A DNA stretch of 7,255 nucleotides from CAZQCI01 sp964592255. GTDB taxonomy: Bacteria > UBA10199 > SBBF01. Shown one piece after another: positions 6,005 to 7,255 of the stretch. Position numbers and translations under genes: made by a program. Location of the stretch: the NCBI GenBank assembly GCA_964592255.1, contig CAZQCI010000109.1, positions 1 to 7,255 on the forward strand, in the 5' to 3' direction. The first letter of the stretch is position 1. Every line of letters begins with the position of its first letter. The notes beneath the pieces are model-generated. The model ran no database searches and was not told the origin of the DNA. It saw only the letters and a list, made by a program, of their open reading frames with translations.

Positions 6005-6958
6005 ATGAATGAAGTTAAGATGGTTCCTCAAATCGATAAACTTCTTATCATTTCTAATCATCAAAAAACAGATCAACTGATCCGGATTTCTATAAGCAAA
6101 CAGTCCCAATGGAATGCGGTCCATATCGATTCGTTCCAAAATGTTCCTAATGCACTTAAAGAATTGTCGTTAGCCAATTACGATAGTGTCATCATCGACT
6201 TACCTTCTCTAGATGTCTCTCCGTTGGAAACACTTTTTCAAATAAGAAAAGTCGCCAAAGAAATTCCTTTATTGCTTATCAACGAACCAGGGGCGGAAAA
6301 AACAGCGATAGCTTGCCTTAAGGGAGGGGCTGATTATTATCTGGTGAAGCACAACGATTGGTCGGATGAAATTCACACAATTTTAGAAACCATTTTAGAA
6401 GAACGTGAAAAAACCAGAAAATTAAAGGCAAGGCTTTTACAGTTAGAAGAAGAAAACACAGCCCTTAAGCAAGGACGTATCTTTGATGAAACCACCTGTT
6501 TTTACTCAACCTCTTATTTTAAATCACTCATGTCGCGCGAGTTGAAACGCGCTAGTCGGCATGACTTAGACATAACGTGTTTAGTCTTGGACATAGGAAC
6601 CCCCAGAACCACTCTCAAAAAAATAAAAAATAAACCCTTAAAACCTGTTTATGAGCAACTCTCGGTTTTGCTGCGCTCCCTCATCCGTACCAGCGACATT
6701 TGGGCCCGGCTTTCCGAAAACCGTTTTGCAGCCATTCTTCCCCATACCAACTCTCGAAAAGCTAAAAATGCTATCAACCGCATCAATGCAGAAATGAACG
6801 ACGCTTCGTTTCTTCTAGAAGACACGGAAGTCCCTATCCGGTTGCGATGGGGATTAGCAGGGTTTAACAAGAAAAAAATGAGCAACGAAAATGACTTTCT
6901 ACAACAAGCCGAATCATCCCTCACATCCTGGACTAAAACAGAAGTGACGGCGCATTAA
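6005..6958 (+). CDS. Receiver-like / degenerate GGDEF protein, possible c-di-GMP reader
   Basis: From the ATG at 6005 the product has 317 residues. Residues 10-130 fit a response-regulator receiver fold, with IIDLPSLD placing the phospho-acceptor at Asp65 and YYLVK placing the conserved Lys115. However, the usual acidic pair after the first strand is replaced (LLIISNH) and the switch Thr/Ser is Asn (LLINEPG), so phosphorylation is doubtful. A coiled coil (about 130-157, LEEREKTRKLKARLLQLEEE) leads to a GGDEF-like domain (about 160-312). There the GGDEF signature is SENRF (237-241) and the FKxxND substrate motif is missing, leaving only Asp196 of the metal ligands, so cyclase activity is very unlikely. 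RTSD (228-231) sits exactly where active cyclases carry the RxxD inhibitory site. Starts at 5981 (TTG) and 6020 (ATG) are also possible; none has a good Shine-Dalgarno. Confidence 0.82.
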   Translation: MNEVKMVPQIDKLLIISNHQKTDQLIRISISKQSQWNAVHIDSFQNVPNALKELSLANYDSVIIDLPSLDVSPLETLFQIRKVAKEIPLLLINEPGAEKTAIACLKGGADYYLVKHNDWSDEIHTILETILEEREKTRKLKARLLQLEEENTALKQGRIFDETTCFYSTSYFKSLMSRELKRASRHDLDITCLVLDIGTPRTTLKKIKNKPLKPVYEQLSVLLRSLIRTSDIWARLSENRFAAILPHTNSRKAKNAINRINAEMNDASFLLEDTEVPIRLRWGLAGFNKKKMSNENDFLQQAESSLTSWTKTEVTAH

Positions 6959-6971
6959 AGCTCACCTGACT

Positions 6972-7255
6972 CTACATCAACAAGTAACTTTGAATAAATT
7001 CATCAAGCTCCCCATCAAGCACTTTTTGCGTTTGGGAAGTCTCATGATCTGTACGGTGATCTTTAACCATTTGATAAGGCTGTAAAACATAAGAGCGGAT
7101 CTGGGAACCCCAAGCGATGTCTTTTTTGTTGTCTTCTACTTTTTTCTGTTCTGCCCTTTTCTTCTCCATCTCCATCTCAAAAAGACGGGCTTTGAGAATT
7201 TTAAGAGCCATGGCTTTATTCTGATGCTGAGAACGCTCGTTCTGACACTGCACAA
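6972..7255 (-). CDS. prfB: Peptide chain release factor 2, C-terminal part only
   Basis: The last 93 codons of RF2, which recognises UAA and UGA stop codons and triggers peptide release on the ribosome. The fragment begins VQCQNERSQHQNK, the stretch just downstream of the catalytic GGQ loop, which lies outside the window. RF2-specific features follow: the long charged helix ILKARLFEMEMEKKRAE, then WGSQIRSYVLQPYQMVKDHRT and LDGELDEFIQSYLL. The WGSQIRSYVL sequence separates RF2 from RF1, whose equivalent region reads differently. The gene ends in TAG at 6972-6974. It faces the receiver/GGDEF-like gene with a 13-nt gap and no visible terminator between them. Any programmed frameshift site would be near the 5' end and cannot be seen here. 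Confidence 0.96.
   Translation of the reverse strand, partial: VQCQNERSQHQNKAMALKILKARLFEMEMEKKRAEQKKVEDNKKDIAWGSQIRSYVLQPYQMVKDHRTDHETSQTQKVLDGELDEFIQSYLLM

Noticed and set aside
6649..6924. Minus-strand 91-codon frame opposite the GGDEF-like gene
   Set aside because: Low-complexity, arginine/serine-rich shadow of the plus-strand gene, without a start signal.

Overview
The window reads as ordinary chromosomal DNA of a Gram-negative, moderately AT-rich bacterium. I lean towards a delta-proteobacterium-type lineage because xerC, hslV, hslU, argB and argD run in that order; this is inference from gene order, not a taxonomic assignment. There is no rRNA, tRNA, CRISPR array, transposase or phage gene. 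Codon usage looks even across the window.

Left part (1-4877, minus strand): a five-gene block transcribed leftwards, xerC > hslV > hslU > argB > argD, with argD cut by the window edge. It joins chromosome-dimer resolution (XerC), the ATP-dependent HslVU protease, and two steps of arginine synthesis (acetylglutamate kinase and acetylornithine aminotransferase). Spacing is tight at most joints: 27 nt between xerC and hslV, 1 nt between hslU and argB, and a 14-nt overlap of argB and argD. The exception is the hslV-hslU joint, which holds a 116-bp imperfect palindrome (3289-3404) that looks like an inserted palindromic element or a large mRNA hairpin.

Middle (4878-5126): a divergent intergenic region of about 250 bp. 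It has two operator-like inverted repeats and a very good sigma-70-type promoter (TTGTGA, 17 bp, TATAAT). The -10 box lies so close to the next ATG that the transcript would be essentially leaderless.

Right part (5127-6958, plus strand): two genes probably transcribed together. The first encodes a secreted, strongly acidic protein of unknown function. The second encodes a receiver-like domain, a coiled coil and a GGDEF-like domain whose active site has decayed to SENRF, while an RxxD motif is kept in the exact position of the c-di-GMP inhibitory site. This protein is the best candidate here for something undescribed: a possible c-di-GMP reader paired with an envelope protein. The window ends with the C-terminal 93 codons of prfB (release factor 2) on the minus strand, convergent with the previous gene.
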